From Curvularia sp. ZM96 (taxonomy: Eukaryota; Ascomycota; Dothideomycetes; Pleosporales; Pleosporaceae), in assembly GCA_022457065.1 (NCBI GenBank), contig JAJGBQ010000003.1, positions 2,418,001 to 2,482,000 of the forward strand: a stretch of DNA of 64,000 bases, in the 5' to 3' direction. Each line of letters begins with the position of its first letter. Position 1 is the first letter of the stretch. The position numbers were made by a program, and so were the translations under genes. Below are positions 33,301 through 44,600 of this stretch, piece by piece. The notes below the pieces were generated by a model. It was given only the letters and a program-made list of their open reading frames with translations. It searched no databases and was not told the origin of the DNA.

Positions 33301-35519
33301 CTACTTTTCCTGTCCAAACAGATCCTTCTCCACCATCTGTCTGCAGATCGGGTGGTAAAAGTCCTTGTTCTTCTCAAACGTCTTGACCGCTAGGTCGCGA
33401 TCTGCCTCATTCAACAGCCTGAACATGGGCCTGACAAACTTCATGCGGCCGATTTGACCCAGCAGCTCAGCGGCTGGCTCGTACGACTCCTTGGCCTTGG
33501 CCATGAGTCCGATGCTGAGGTACCGAGACGATACCTCAATGTTCTGAGTCTTGTCGTAGCCGTATGTTGCGCCGAGCAAGTGAACGTTCTCAGATGAAAA
33601 CTTGCTTGCAAAGGATTGCACGCGCTCAAGGAAGACAACGGACTGGCTGGATGACCATCCTTCGATATCTGTCGCCTTGGGATTAAAGTCACTCGAGTCG
33701 GATGAAGACGAAACCCGCGCCTCCCATTTGTCTGCCAATTCGTAGCAGCTCTTGGCCAAAGTTTGGTCGAAATCTGGCTTAACCGGGTAGCCAGGGGCGT
33801 AGAAAAGCTTATCCCAGTCGAAGTTGTCCAACTTCGCCTTGCACTCTGCATCCTTTTCGAAGAACTCTAGCAGACAGCTCTTGAAGTCGTAGCTGTCTAC
33901 GCTCTTGAACTTGAACGTGTCAAAGTAGTGGGGAATGAACGAGTCCCACTTCTCCTTTCCTAGCAGCAATTCGAACTGATACAGGGCATGGAAACCCTTT
34001 TCGTAGGGGATGGAAGAGAATGCATCATCCGGGTCCTGGCCCTTGAGATCCAACACTAGCTTGGTGTAAGGATGGTCCTTGCCGTAGTTCTCGATGCTTT
34101 GTTCAAGTGCTTTCCAGCCAATAATGGCAGAGAAATGGCGATGTTCTTCTCCATGGAGGGCAGCAGCAATTCTGCGCTCAAGGTAGGTAGTCCAGCCCTC
34201 ATTCAACCAAAAGTGCTCCCAGCTGGCTGCGCTGACAAGGTTACCGGACCAAGAGTGCGACAACTCGTGGGCAATGACATCAATGTTCTGTTTGTCGCCC
34301 GAGATGATAGAGGGGGTGGCATAGGTCCAGACAGGGTTCTCCATACCTCCGTATGGGAAAGACGGAGGCAGGATGAGTACGTTGTATTGCCCCCATTGGT
34401 AAGTGGGCGAAATAATTGATTCAAGTGCCTTCATAAAGGGCTCGATTTCTCCGTCGAGCTCGTCCTTGCACTTGAGGAGCTCCTCAGGACCAGTCCAGAC
34501 GGTGCTGCGAGGGCCGATACTGGCGCAGGCTAGATCGCCACTGGCGATGGCGAAGAGGTAGACGGTCATTGGGACCTTTTGCTCGAACGTGTACTTCATA
34601 GTGCCACTCTCGCCATCCTTCTTGGGAGGCTGGTAGTCACTTGCGCCTGTTGGCAGACCTGAAGCAAGGACTGGTAGTGGTGAACGAAGAGCAAAGCTAA
34701 ATGTAGATTTGACATCTGGAGTGTCCTGGCAAGGGAACACAGATCGCGCATGAATCGCCTGGCATTGCGAAAACATGTAAGGGTGCTTCTTGTTGGATGT
34801 TTGGGCTGGCGTCATCCATTGCAGCGCGGTACACTTGTCGGTAGTGGCAACCTTGATCTCAACATCAATCGTCTTGCCTTTTGGTACCTGAGACGGAAGA
34901 GTGATGGTGAGTGGGCTGCCGTAAGGCTCTAGACGGTCGCCAACGTTGAACTTGACACTCTTACCCTCAACCTCTACCACGGAGATGTCTAGGTAGCTAT
35001 GATGGTCAATGGGGTTTTCACTTCAATTGCTCTTCCCATGTTCCAAACTTACCTGGAATCCAGCACGACTTCCCTCACATCTTCATCTGTCAACGACTCT
35101 AGCTTGAGGACAACACTTCCAAACAGCCTCTTCCGCTCAAAGTCGATATCAAAGTCCACACTCGTGTGCCTGGTCACAAAGTTGTGATAATTGGAGAGTG
35201 TGTTGGGATCCCGTGGCGTGCGGATCTCAATACGGGATGGATCCGAGGTAGATTTTGTCACCATAGTGGCGGCGGGGTAGTGCTGCGTCGTAGCAAAGTA
35301 TGCTCTTGGTATCCGCGAAAAAGTGCTTGTCTTGGAAATGGTGCGAGCTTGTTGTCTTGCGGAGTCTGGGCACGACAGCGGCAAAAGCAGTGTGCGAGGG
35401 AGGGCGGGACGACCAGCTGCTAGAGTCACGTATCCAGCAAGTCGGCGTGGAGTGGCTTGATATGCCGATCGATGCCGCAGCGCACCAAGCGACCTGCCTA
35501 ATGCACTTCTGACCAACAT
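33301..35519 (-). CDS. Leukotriene A4 hydrolase-type aminopeptidase (M1)
   Basis: Zinc aminopeptidase/epoxide hydrolase of the LTA4H family. Two exons (minus): 35519-35053 and 34996-33301; 720 aa from the first ATG. The zinc site is HELSH (residues 399-403) with the third ligand Glu422 in LNEGWT (HEXXH-X18-E). The substrate motif is GGMEN at 372-376. A C-terminal armadillo-like LTA4H_C domain is present. A second start at 35264 (MVTKSTSDPSRIE) gives 635 aa, the usual cytosolic length. The extra 85 residues are rich in Arg, Ser and Ala with few acids (MLVRSALGRSLGALRHRSAY), like a mitochondrial presequence. Yeast Lap2 is the counterpart. Family and active site are certain; which start is used is not. 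Confidence 0.94.
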
Positions 35520-35916
35520 CTAGGGTACCCACGTTTGCAGATATGTGTTAGTACCAGGTGCGAAAAAGCCGAGTGTCACATGTGCGTGTGCGGATGATAG
35601 ACGGGCGTAGGCGGTTCTTGATCTAGTCCCGGTACGGGTACGTGAGTTAGGTAGAAGCGCACGGTGTTCGGCAATTTGGTTCAAAGACTGGCATTGAAGT
35701 ATACATTCCTTTTGTAGAAGACGACACTCATGGCACGTTTGCATTGATAACCAATTGAAAATGACTTAAGGGTGTTACCAGGTGCAGCAACAACAAAGTT
35801 GGATGCCAATAATGTGTTGCAAATACGCAAGAATGCTTCCATATCCCCACTAACCAAACCATGCATGCATGTAGCTGTTAACTCCGATACTAACTCCAAA
35901 GCTGCTTGATTTCTGC
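35520..35916. other. Intergenic region
   Basis: Promoter of the aminopeptidase gene and 3' flank of the LysM gene, both on the minus strand. No coding region supported. Confidence 0.5.
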
Positions 35917-37755
35917 TTAATCGTTCTTGCTCCCTTCACTCTTGCGTGTCCTATCCCTAAGAACGAGATTGATATCTGGCCTGGCAGATTGATACTGCTT
36001 CGTAGACCTAGACGCCGAGCGCTCTGTTGATGCAAGTGTCTCTTCAGCCCGTGACCTGCCCCTATTGCGTTCTTCATCGCCAATTTCAAAGGCGTCATCT
36101 TGCAGTTCTATCAAATCACCCAAATCACCACCAACGGTTCCAATAACAGGTACAGCAGAACGCTTGCCTTGCCCAGGTGTTCCAGGTTCGTTCAAAAGCT
36201 TTTGTGCCTGTGTACCCACTTTCCTTACCCAGCCCTCAATTGCACCTCCTAATTCCTGAAAGTCCAGACCGGGGCCACCAAGCGGTGTTACAGCACCGGA
36301 GCCGCCGTATTGACTTGGTGTTCCTGCGCCCGCATCCAGCAAACTCGGCGCCCATGGTGTAAAATATTCCTGGCCAGGTGGTGGCGCCACATTTGGTAAA
36401 TATTGAGCAAACTTCTTGTTCAAACCATCTTGCGCAGGTCCTGGGCTTCGCACATTTCTACCTAGCGTACCCACGCCCCCCGGGCCTTGCAGAGCCCAAG
36501 CTTTTCCTGACGTACTCCTTTGTCGGCTGTGCGCTGAAGTCGAAGAGAGATTACTGGATGCACGGGGTCTCACAGATTGAGGAGAACTCGTAAGAGGGTT
36601 TGTAGATGTGGAGGAGCGAGGGACATCGACAGATGCTCGAGGTGTTGAGGCGTCTGAATAGGCAAGCGACTTCCTTCGGGCAGGTGGGAAGAAACCTAGT
36701 GCTCTGCGTGGCATTCGCGCGATCTCTGTCGGTTTATTGTCGTTGGGAAGCAACACCCAAGAGTCATGCTTCCATGGTGGCTCTGTATCAGACGCCGGGG
36801 CCGCAGTAGTTTCTTGGTCTTTTTGCCTTGGGGTTTTCCAGCCATTGGGGAGGCCCTGTGTGTCTGTGTTCACATGATTGCTGCTTGAACTATCCGCGTA
36901 TTCTCCCAACAACAAATCTTCTGTAGGGAGCTCATCTGGCCCCTGCACTGGTCGTCCCTTGACACCGCAAGCGTCTACCGGCAGCACTACTTGCTTTTTG
37001 ATTTGTATGCTATCGTTCGGCCACATACGATTCGCTTTGCGCAGTACGGCCTGCTCACAGTTGTATTTGATACTTAACCCAGCCAACGTGTCCTGTGGCC
37101 GAACGTGGTGGATATAAACGAGTGCGTCTCGATCGTCGTTGTCGCCGGGAGGGGCGGAAGCGCTTTCTCGTTCGTCTGAATTCCGGCGTTTTATGCGGCC
37201 TACAGAGTCTGGAACCAAGTGCTCGCTGGCGGTCAAAAGGTCTCTGCGCTTCATTGCCCTGACCATAGCTTCCCTCTCTTCATGTGTTCCAGCCCCTACA
37301 TGTGAATCGGCACCTGCGGGGCCCCAGTGCTTCGGCGGAGGTGCACTCGTCGACGTGCGGCGTCCATGGGCAGGTTTTCTCTTGCGAGTACTGTCAGGGC
37401 TGTCGCTAGCCATGACAGTGGCTGCGATGCCCTGGATCGCCGACCATGAGTTTCCCAGTAACCCCGACAATGCTTGCGAGGGCGATTTGGGAATTTGTGC
37501 GCTAGAAGAGCGCTGAAAGGAAGACGAAGGCGCGGAAGTGACGCTGAAACGAGAGGACGAGGTGGTACCCGTATGTGCATGCGGGCCAGGAGATGCATTC
37601 CGCGAGCCTAGTCTCGAGGTGCCCCTACTCGGACCACTGTCACTGCCATCAGTCGCATAGATATCATCTTCGACCGAGATCAGCCGCTTCGCTCTCGGCC
37701 GTAATGTCGAGCTGGTCTGGGAAGTGGACAGCGAAGAGCCATTGGAGGGGTTCAT
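35917..37755 (-). CDS. LysM-domain protein without signal peptide
   Basis: Single exon, 612 aa. It contains one LysM domain at about residues 214-260 (VYIHHVRPQDTLAGLSIKYN through IQIKKQVVLPV). The N-terminal 200 residues are Ser/Pro-rich and probably disordered, with a short conserved-looking helix (QALSGLLGNSWSAIQGIAATV). The C-terminal half is Ser/Thr/Pro-rich with a helical segment near residue 500 (LDFQELGGAIEGWVRKVGTQ). No secretion signal or membrane segment is present, so this is not a chitin-binding effector. It resembles intracellular eukaryotic LysM proteins of unknown role. The start is the first ATG and the frame is uninterrupted. Confidence 0.88.
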   Translation of the reverse strand: MNPSNGSSLSTSQTSSTLRPRAKRLISVEDDIYATDGSDSGPSRGTSRLGSRNASPGPHAHTGTTSSSRFSVTSAPSSSFQRSSSAQIPKSPSQALSGLLGNSWSAIQGIAATVMASDSPDSTRKRKPAHGRRTSTSAPPPKHWGPAGADSHVGAGTHEEREAMVRAMKRRDLLTASEHLVPDSVGRIKRRNSDERESASAPPGDNDDRDALVYIHHVRPQDTLAGLSIKYNCEQAVLRKANRMWPNDSIQIKKQVVLPVDACGVKGRPVQGPDELPTEDLLLGEYADSSSSNHVNTDTQGLPNGWKTPRQKDQETTAAPASDTEPPWKHDSWVLLPNDNKPTEIARMPRRALGFFPPARRKSLAYSDASTPRASVDVPRSSTSTNPLTSSPQSVRPRASSNLSSTSAHSRQRSTSGKAWALQGPGGVGTLGRNVRSPGPAQDGLNKKFAQYLPNVAPPPGQEYFTPWAPSLLDAGAGTPSQYGGSGAVTPLGGPGLDFQELGGAIEGWVRKVGTQAQKLLNEPGTPGQGKRSAVPVIGTVGGDLGDLIELQDDAFEIGDEERNRGRSRAEETLASTERSASRSTKQYQSARPDINLVLRDRTRKSEGSKND

Positions 37756-38467
37756 GGCATGCGGACGCCAGGCGGAGTGGGTAAGGGCGGTGCTGCATAG
37801 GCCAAATGATTGGAATGGTCGGGAAGCTGCATGACATGAGGGTTACGGGAACATTGCGCGGACGTCAAGACGAAGTAGAGAGGGCGCGGAGTGTATGAGT
37901 GTGGGCGGATGCCGGGGTGTGGTGAGGGCTTGAGTAGCTGGGGAAAGGAAGCGCTACGTAACGTAACCGGAGAGCGACCCCTTCAATCAAGCACGGCCCT
38001 GCAGTGTGCCGCCCGACCGCCATGCCAAGTCCCTAAGAAAAGACTTGCACAGCGTTCAAATGAACTCGATACGTAAGTAATTGCGGCTTGCTGGCCCGCA
38101 CCGCACCTCCACTTCCAAGCCGCTGGGGCTTGCCATGTGACGATAAGGACAGATAACGATCAGCCTCGGGACCATGCCGCATTCGGACCATTTCAAGCAC
38201 TGCAATTATTTTCGGACTCTGACGCACTTGCTGAGAGGACAAATATTTAGGTTTGGTGTATTAAATCACGCACAGCTAGTGCTTACATGTATTCGTTTTG
38301 ATAGCAAAAGGCCGTGACCATCAAATCGCTCTGGATTGTCTGGCTAGTTTAAAAGCAAACGCCACGCTACTTGCATGCAAAAATATGTAAAAGCAATCAT
38401 CAGTCGTCATACTGCAAAATACTGAGAAGAGGCCGACTGCTATCCAGCAGAAGTATGGGTATGTTGA
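37756..38467. other. Intergenic region
   Basis: Promoter of the LysM gene and 3' flank of the AT-hook-like gene. Nothing else supported. Confidence 0.5.
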
Positions 38468-40081
38468 TCATCGGAAAGGACTGGAACTGGTGGTTGGATC
38501 CACATCTTCAAACTCCAGTTCAAACGCGTCAACCTCCTCAAACTTCTTTCTTATAGCAGCCAACTTCTCCGAGTGCTCAATCGCAGAGACTTCTGTTGTC
38601 TCTGTCTCGTTTTGTGCGCTAGTCTGGTTCTCCTTGTCGGAGGAGATCCTACGACTATACGTCCTTGTCGCCTTTTGCACTGCTTTTGATGCTTTGCCTG
38701 GCCCGACCTTCTTTCCTCGCGTCATTGTCTTCTTTGCCGCCTTTGGCGATGGCAGCTTCCCAGCTCTTTGCCGCTGGCGGATCCTCCGTTCAGGCATCTG
38801 CAGTTCGTCTTGATCAGAGCCGCTTTGTTCGACGTCTTCTGAGGATTCAATATCAAACTCGTCACGATCACGGAAGGGGTTGCGTCGACGGGGCAGTAAG
38901 CCTTTGAGCTGTGCGGTCGATATACTTTGTTCTGCTTTCTTCTTAGACGCCCGCCTGGCTTTGGCAGGCGTTTCTGTCTCGTCGCCCTCGGACTCATCGT
39001 TAATCACAGGGGTCTTGGCTTGCCGTCCTCTACGGCGGGGTTGTATTGGCGAAGGGGGAGGTCTCGATACTTCGCGTATTGGGCTGCTTGACTTGGGAGA
39101 TGCTAATGTATCGCTCATGGGTTCCTGATCCATCTGGGATTGCTCAATGACTTCGCGTGATGAAATGACTTCTGGCAAGCTGGGAGAGTGAGATCGCTCC
39201 GGCTCCGTGTCTCTTCCAGATTGCGGACTAGTTGGGGGTGGAGATGATCGAGGTACTTGGACTACTGGCGATAGTTTGCGCTTTCTACCACGGGAACCAG
39301 AACTGGAGACATGGGTGCCACTGTCATTTCGCACCTCTTCCTCTGGCGCATGTCTTCGTACATTGAGGGGCGTTGATTCGGCGTGAGGGAGGAAGTCGTC
39401 AAAATCGAAATTGTCAGTGTTATCCAGTGTGTCTTCATCATTGTCCTCGACATCGGTCGTCTGCTGCACCATGCGCAGTAAACTTGGCTGCCGCGCCCTC
39501 CGCTTGAAGTTGGTCAAGGCAAGTAGTGACCTTTCGTGCGCAGGGGTTGCGCCGACCTTGACAGCGGATGGTGGGCGCGTACCATGGGCGGGAGAGTTTG
39601 AGCCCAGAGACGAGAAGGTGAGATCACCGAACCCGCTATCCTCTTCCACATGTGGGCTTTCGGCCTGCACGTCTTGTTGTGCAGCTGCAGTAACAGCTGG
39701 TGATGCCTTCCCTGTGGACTTTCTTGCGCTACTCCTTGTTGTCCGCGCGCGCTTAGACGCGCTTGACTCTGGTGTGCGATGGCTACCTAATGACACGGAG
39801 TGTTGTTGTTCTTCTTCTTCTGTTGGCAAAGCGCCAGTCATTGTGACCTCAGCTTCTTCATGTGGCTCTGATGTCTTCTCGCTGGGCATTCTCCGCGATC
39901 GCGTTGATCTGGTTCTGGTGACAAGACCATCGCTATCTTCGCTGAAGCTGTTGACTGGTTCTCTGATTTTCTTGGTTGGTGCTGGGACAGATTCCGCTTG
40001 CTGTTTGGCCGCGGAGGCAGCTCTTGGCTTGGTCGGTTTCGCGACGCGCGACGCGACTTTTGCTCGGGGTGGGCGAGGCAT
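38468..40081 (-). CDS. AT-hook-like basic nuclear protein
   Basis: Single exon, 537 aa, starting at MPRPPRAKVASRVAKP (ATG at 40081; upstream in-frame codons lack an ATG). It is rich in Lys, Arg, Ser and Glu. There are AT-hook-like basic clusters (SRGRKRK, QPRRRGRQAK, PKAAKKTMTRGKKVGPGK) and a central conserved-looking block (EDSGFGDLTFSSLGSNSPA, then HERSLLALTNFKRRARQPSL). The C-terminal acidic helix is EKLAAIRKKFEEVDAFELEF. No catalytic domain is present. A chromatin or DNA-associated role is inferred from composition; related fungal sequences are often labelled AT-DNA-binding. It is divergent from the Nudix gene. Confidence 0.82.
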   Translation of the reverse strand: MPRPPRAKVASRVAKPTKPRAASAAKQQAESVPAPTKKIREPVNSFSEDSDGLVTRTRSTRSRRMPSEKTSEPHEEAEVTMTGALPTEEEEQQHSVSLGSHRTPESSASKRARTTRSSARKSTGKASPAVTAAAQQDVQAESPHVEEDSGFGDLTFSSLGSNSPAHGTRPPSAVKVGATPAHERSLLALTNFKRRARQPSLLRMVQQTTDVEDNDEDTLDNTDNFDFDDFLPHAESTPLNVRRHAPEEEVRNDSGTHVSSSGSRGRKRKLSPVVQVPRSSPPPTSPQSGRDTEPERSHSPSLPEVISSREVIEQSQMDQEPMSDTLASPKSSSPIREVSRPPPSPIQPRRRGRQAKTPVINDESEGDETETPAKARRASKKKAEQSISTAQLKGLLPRRRNPFRDRDEFDIESSEDVEQSGSDQDELQMPERRIRQRQRAGKLPSPKAAKKTMTRGKKVGPGKASKAVQKATRTYSRRISSDKENQTSAQNETETTEVSAIEHSEKLAAIRKKFEEVDAFELEFEDVDPTTSSSPFR

Positions 40082-40533
40082 CCTCGCAAGCAGCCAATGT
40101 GAAGTTTTTGAGGCAATCAGGAGTGGGCGCAGTCGGGAAACGGGGTGGATGAGGGATCGGACTGAGGGGTGACCGTGCGAGAGCGATGGGGACAAGGGCG
40201 CGTTGATGTCGTGACGCACTGAATTCACCCTCTAGCGCCGCACTAGACGCGCGAAAGCTTGGCTCACGTGTGTGCTGGTACAACTCGGTGCTCGCGGCCT
40301 GGGGCTGAGACTCACCATAATGAATAGCTCGCCTATCTCGCATAGTGGCCGTGCAGATGCAAAAGGAAATGCATTTTACCGACATTCTATTCAGTGCTAA
40401 CGACGCACACGGCAAGGCGCGCTGGGCGAGGGCTCCAGGCAGCGACTATAGTACATAGAAGACTCCCTCGACACACTGCAACGTGCGGTCTAACAAATAC
40501 TCCGTTGTGCAATCTGCATTTGCCTCGCCCAGC
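40082..40533. promoter_or_regulatory. Divergent promoter: AT-hook-like gene / Nudix gene
   Basis: A 452-base stretch between two outward-facing start codons. No coding region seen. Confidence 0.5.
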
Positions 40534-41174
40534 ATGGCCATTTCGAAACCGCTAGAGTACTCTGCTGATCTACAAGAGTTTGCGATATCCGAGGCCGAAT
40601 ATTTGCGCCAACACCCCGAGTATAACGTGCTCGTGACTGGCGCGGTAGTGTTCAACAGAGAGGGCAAGCTTCTCCTGGTGCAGCGCGCAGCTGATGAGAT
40701 AGCGTTTCCTGATTTCTGGGTAAGTTTGTGGAGGATCTACTATGCATATTCCTTTTGATCCAGTGTATCAGATGTCACATGCCACGGGTGGAAATTAACA
40801 TATTCCAGGAGATTCCCGGAGGCAAAGTCGATGATACGGACGAAACGATTTTGCATGCTGCTGCGCGAGAATTAAAAGAAGAAGCGGGTCTGGAAGCGAC
40901 TCGCGTGCTCCGGAAAGTGGCGCAGTTCACCTTTGAGGGCCAGAAGCCCGGGCGACCCAAGACTACGTGGTTGAAATTCATCTTTGAAATGCAAGTAGAC
41001 AACGCAGACGCCGTTGTGCTCGATCCCGTCGAGCACCAGCAGTATGTATTTGCTTCTGAAGAGGAGGTTGTCAATGAGCAGGTGGGCGATGTGAAGCTCA
41101 AGTATGTCAGTCCTCCGAACAAGGAGGTCAAGCTGGCAGCGTTCAGAGCAAGAAGGGAGGCTTTGTCGTCTTAG
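40534..41174 (+). CDS. Nudix hydrolase
   Basis: Hydrolase of nucleoside-diphosphate-linked substrates; the specific substrate is unknown. Two exons, 40534-40719 and 40809-41174; 183 aa. A beta-strand block (YNVLVTGAVVFNREGKLLLVQRA) leads to the Nudix box just after the intron: PGGKVDDTDETILHAAARE then LKEEAGL. Compared with the GX5EX7REUXEEXGU consensus there is one extra residue between the Gly and the first Glu, while the catalytic REUXEEXG part is intact. The intron (GTAAGT donor, TTCCAG acceptor) is phase 0 and separates PDFW from EIPGG. Confidence 0.92.
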
Positions 41175-41646
41175 CGAATGGGATGCGCGTAGTCAGCGTC
41201 GATTGCAATTTGGCGAGTGTATTGTAATCCTTCAGGGCCAGGGGGTCGGGGCATGGTTGCAGGAGGCCAGTGTGGCAGCATGTGACGGCGGTCCCCGTCG
41301 ATAGGCGACGCCGCGTATGTGTGGAGAGGATGGGTGTGTTGTATGCATGCAATAGGCACAGCGTAGTAGCACAAGCGAACTGGGCGTGTATGAGCTAGGA
41401 GAAGACGCCCTTCATCTGAAACCCAGAACCATTGCGCTTATGTAAGAGAGGCAGCGATCCGGACAACAGGCAGGACGAGAAAAAGCACAGTCGCGTGTCG
41501 CAGCAGTGATCGATGCTTTTGCCGTAGACTCCCGTGCCCCCGGCGCCCGCACTAGGCAATACCTACCTGAAGACAACCAAGTGCGGGCGAATCACAACCT
41601 CAACCCTCGACGACCGCGCCGTCCGCAAAGAAACAAACGCGACACC
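41175..41646. other. Intergenic region, promoter side of the FarA/CTF1-like gene
   Basis: No coding region supported. It includes the leader of the regulator gene. Confidence 0.5.
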
Positions 41647-44600
41647 ATGGCGGGCGAGCATTCGTTCATGGCCAGCAGCGTGCCCGCACCGTCAGCCGCT
41701 CCCCCGCCGCTGGCAGCCCAGCCCAGCAGCAACGGCTCCCCGTAGGTGCTGTCGCGCCCGAGTGCGAGTGTGTATGCTCACAAGCAACCAGGACGTCCGC
41801 AGCGTCGCAGGCGCAGGCGCAGTCCGCATCCGCCGGCCCAGGCCATGCCTCGTTCCGGCGACAACGCGCCAGTCGAGCGTGCGAAAGTGAGTGCAATCCA
41901 TCCGCGCAAATCCCCTGATGCACGAGAGAAGTCGCCGTCGAGGTCGGTGGGATAGGTGATCTACTGCACGAGCCTCGGCACCTCGGTCAACCCAAACCTC
42001 AAGAGACGAATGACGGATGCTAACCACGACGCATCGCAGCATGCCACGCCAGGAAGGTGAGTAATCCACCGCCAGACGCTCCACTTGCTCACGACCATGC
42101 TCAACCTGGCCATAGGTACGATGCGATGCCGCCTCGCTAGGCATCCCCTGCACCAATTGCACCGCCTTTGGCATCGAGTGCCGCATTCCCCAGCCCAAGC
42201 GTAAGAAGACGCAGACGGCCCGCGCAAAAGACGGAGAAAGGTACCATCGCGACCCCTCACCAGACCACGTAACTGCCGGTTCAAGGCTGACTTGAGCGTA
42301 GCGAACGAGGAGACAGCGACGACCGCTCACCGGCGAGCACCTCGGTCGAACCGCGCGAGAGATCGTCTGTATTCAACACCGAAGATGGCACCCCATCGAC
42401 AACCGTGTCGCCGGCCTACGCCGCCCAGCAGGCCACCCATAACGGAACTTATGTGCAGTTCATGAAGCCAAAGTTTGCCAGAGCACCCATCAAGGAAGCC
42501 GGCCGTGTTGCGTACCTGGGCGAGTCCTCCAACCTCTCCCTGCTCGTCCACGACCGCTATGGGACCACCGACGTTGTGCATTATCCGCTGCCTGAGAACG
42601 TACGAGGCGCCAAAGCACGAGTAAATGAGATGGACAACATGGAAATCGAGATACTGCATCAGCGGGGCGCTTTCCTGCTTCCCCCACGTGCGCTGTGTGA
42701 TGAGCTTGTCGAGGCCTTTTTCAAATGGGTGGCACCAGTTGTGCCAGTCATCAACCGCAGCCGCTTCATGCGCCAATACCGGGACCCAAAGAACCCTCCC
42801 TCACTTCTGCTGCTACAGGCCATCCTCCTGGCAGGGTCACGTGTCTGCACAAACGCGCAACTAATGGATTCTAGTGGCTCGACAACGCCTGCCGCTATGA
42901 CCTTTTACAAGCGGGCAAAGGCGCTGTACGATGCCAACTTTGAAGACGACAGAGTCACCATTGTACAGGCACTGATTCTCATGGGTTGGTACTGGGAGGG
43001 CCCAGAAGACGTAACCAAGAACGTCTTCTACTGGACACGAGTGGCTATTGTCGTAGCCCAGGGCTCAGGCATGCACCGAAGCGTCGAGGGCTCGCAACTC
43101 TCCCGCTCCGACAAGCGCTTATGGAAGCGAATCTGGTGGACATTGTATAGTCGAGACCGTTCGGTGGCTGTTGCCCTCGGTAGACCCGTAGCCATCGACC
43201 CCGAGGATTCTGACGTGGAGATGGTCTCCGAAGACGACTTCATTGACGACGAGACGGATCACCCTGCGGAATACCCACCAGATCCAGTGCACGTCCAGTT
43301 CTTCATCAACTATGTCAAGCTGAGCGAGATCATGGGGCTGGTGCTGTCGCAACAGTACTCAGTCGCGTCAAAACACCGCAGAGGAAACGCAATTGATCTG
43401 ACACACAGTGATATGGCTCTTGCCGATTGGCTACAGCATTGTCCGCCAGAAGTGCAGTGGGACCGCAGTCGCCATCATTTCTGGGCTGCCTTGCTGCACG
43501 CTAATTACTAGTAAGTTGTTTCACAGCCCGAAAATGCCCAGTCTAACCCTCCCACAGCACCACCCTGTGTCTTCTGCATAGAGCACATATGCCACCGGCA
43601 GGCTCACCAAAAGCCAACAACCTGGACGGATTTGGCGAGGAGCATGCCTATCCTTCAAGAAACATTGCGTACCAAGCAGCCGCCATGATCACATCGATTA
43701 TCGAGAACCTCCGAGCTCACGACGAGATACGCTACACACCAGCATTCATCGTCTATAGCTTGTTCTCGGCGCTCATCATGCACGTGTATCAGATGAAATC
43801 CTCAAACAAGTCCATTGTTTCGGCAACGGAACAACGACTGCAGATCTGCTTGGACGCACTCAAAGAAGTCTCAAAGGTATGGCTCGTTGCGAAGATGGTC
43901 CACACCCTGTTCGAATCTATTCTTGGCAACAAGCATCTCGAAGAGCGGCTGCAGAAAGCTGCGGGTAGGAACCATAAGAAAAACAAGGTCCCTTCTGCGC
44001 CACCCCCACCCCCGCCAAAACCTGCCCAAGAATCTTCTAAGCGGAAGTTCGATGATATGGACTTGGGCTTCCCGGTGCCAAGTGGCCCTCCAGCAGCACA
44101 AGTGTCCTATGAGCGATCGAGACCGCAGACTCCTGCCGTCACGCCTTCGCGAGATTTGCAACCTCAGCAACCGATGCCTCAGATGACTACAGGGTCACCC
44201 CAGATGAACCGACAAAACCAGGACGCTTTCATGGGCCCATCTCGATCGGGAACGCGTCCCACTACCCCGTTCAACCCGTCTTACTCGTACCCAGGCACAC
44301 CGCCAGACCTCTTCCTCATTACCCGTGACACACCCAACATCAGCCAGGAGGTCTGGCAAAACTTCCAGCCGGATCAGCTATTCCCTGCTGACACCCAAGT
44401 CAATTTCCCGCAAATGTCACCGATGCAGAATCACAGTCTTGTGGATCCTGCGTTAAGTCAACCACAAAACATGTCCATTCCACAACAGCAGGCCACTGGT
44501 GGTCAGCAGTCCATGCAGACAGCACAATCTAATGTGGGCATGTCCTCTGGGTATGACCAAAACAATCACCAAGCTTGGCAGCAACAAATGGAAATGATGT

